Source of the DNA: Oxalobacter paeniformigenes
Lineage (GTDB): Bacteria > Pseudomonadota > Gammaproteobacteria > Burkholderiales > Burkholderiaceae_D
Length of the DNA stretch: 64,000 bases
Reading direction: 5' to 3'
NCBI RefSeq assembly: GCF_027158465.1
Contig: NZ_JAMKYL010000006.1
Location: 36,214 to 100,213, forward strand
Of the stretch, positions 63,553 to 64,000 are shown piece by piece (position 1 is the first letter of the stretch; each line of letters begins with the position of its first letter). The notes under the pieces were generated by a model, which made no database searches, was not told where the DNA came from, and was given only the letters and a program-made list of their open reading frames with translations. The translations under genes were made by a program, and so were the position numbers.

Positions 63553-63897
63553 CATCTGGAAAGTCCGGACAAACGCCGGGCGAGGGGAAAAGGCGTGTAC
63601 GGGCCGCTGAAACAGGATATTCCGGTGCAAAAAGAGTTACTGCACAACGACTTGAACGGCATTCTTCATCTTTTGCAATGCATGGTGGAAAAACGGGAAA
63701 CAGGTGCTTTCAGTGTGATCTAAAAACAACATTTTTTGCGTTTTTGAGACACTTTTTGATGTTTTTTTCAAAATAAACGACAAATTGATTACATTGATTT
63801 CCATCAAAAGGTATCTTTCACTCATCCGAGTAGCTTGAATGACCTGAACAGCTGTTCTGGATTTTAAAGGACCTATTAAAGTAAAAGGGAAGGCAAA
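63553..63897 (+). promoter_or_regulatory. upstream region of the second porin, with FNR-type box at 63794-63807
   Basis: TTGAT-TTCC-ATCAA at 63794-63807 matches the FNR/Anr consensus TTGAT-N4-ATCAA perfectly. TAGCTT at 63831-63836 could be the -10, which would place the box centre near -41.5, the class II activator position. An open frame in the first part (up to 63723) looks partly protein-like but has no recognisable product. Confidence 0.6.
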
Positions 63898-64000
63898 ATG
63901 AAAAAGACTCTTATCGCATTGGCTGTGCTGGGTGCTGCCGCCGGCGTAGCACATGCCCAATCCAACGTCACCATCTACGGTGTCGTCGATACCGGTTTCG
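63898..64000 (+). CDS. second outer-membrane porin, N-terminal part
   Basis: Partial gene cut by the window end. The visible 34 residues are a signal peptide (MKKTLIALAVLGAAAGVAHA) and the porin start QSNVTIYGVVDTGF, nearly the same as in the porin just upstream. AAGGGAAGG precedes the ATG. The pair looks like a tandem duplication with separate promoters. Confidence 0.92.
   Translation, partial: MKKTLIALAVLGAAAGVAHAQSNVTIYGVVDTGF

Noticed and set aside
63511..63723. A 70-codon open frame between the two porins
   Set aside because: It starts inside the porin terminator and has no recognisable domain. It could be a gene remnant, but the evidence is too thin to list as a gene.

Overview
The window looks like a chromosomal segment of a betaproteobacterium of the order Burkholderiales, most likely family Oxalobacteraceae and perhaps Oxalobacter. 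The reasons are protein-level resemblance (FolE2, BPSS1780-type membrane protein, DUF2782 beside thrB, gram-negative porins with a C-terminal Phe), gene order, and a base composition near 50% GC. This placement comes from recognition and not from a search. There is no sign of phage, insertion sequences, integrons or CRISPR. Gene content is mostly housekeeping.

Layout. 1-3700: end of the ATP synthase operon (atpA', atpG, atpD, atpC). 3719-7659: leftward run argB, BPSS1780 protein, thrB, DUF2782 protein and LOG protein. The LOG start codon abuts the polA start codon. 7660-18546: polA, an EamA exporter, xseB-ispA-dxs-folE2 (isoprenoid precursors plus folate entry), a cobalamin adenosyltransferase, pyrC and a single-domain malic enzyme. 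18592-19018: an AT-rich gene-free stretch with DnaA boxes and a perfect parS. It is the best candidate for oriC, because G/C strand bias appears to switch here. 19019-23320: mnmG-rsmG-parA-parB. 23343-26307: hpt, an aminopeptidase P and a small secreted protein. 26516-31661: gyrB, dnaN and dnaA, all leftward. 32020-34516: rpmH-rnpA-yidD-yidC, not followed by mnmE. 34592-37775: HAD phosphatase, slmA, coaE, zapD, yacG. 37840-40448: a Trp-codon leader peptide followed by trpG-trpD-trpC. 40485-47059: M61 peptidase, metH and a DsbC-like protein. 47214-49271: tRNA-Thr(CGT), a DUF4186 protein, trmO and a zinc-ribbon membrane protein. 49331-52910: a phosphite import and oxidation operon (phnCDE/ptxABC plus ptxD) with a possible Pho box. 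52962-57047: UPF0149 protein, OsmC-like peroxidase, two cell-envelope proteins, CPA1 antiporter, tautomerase. 57163-60461: glyA with a structured upstream region, then ribD-ribE. 60478-64000: Sel1-repeat protein and two tandem porins. The second porin has a perfect FNR-type box upstream and is cut by the window end.

The main biology is as follows. The ptxD operon would let the cell use reduced phosphorus. The replication-origin neighbourhood is rearranged: the origin and parS lie beside mnmG-parAB, while dnaA-dnaN-gyrB lie about 10 kb away and face the origin. The trp operon starts at trpG and has its own leader peptide, which implies that trpE is elsewhere.
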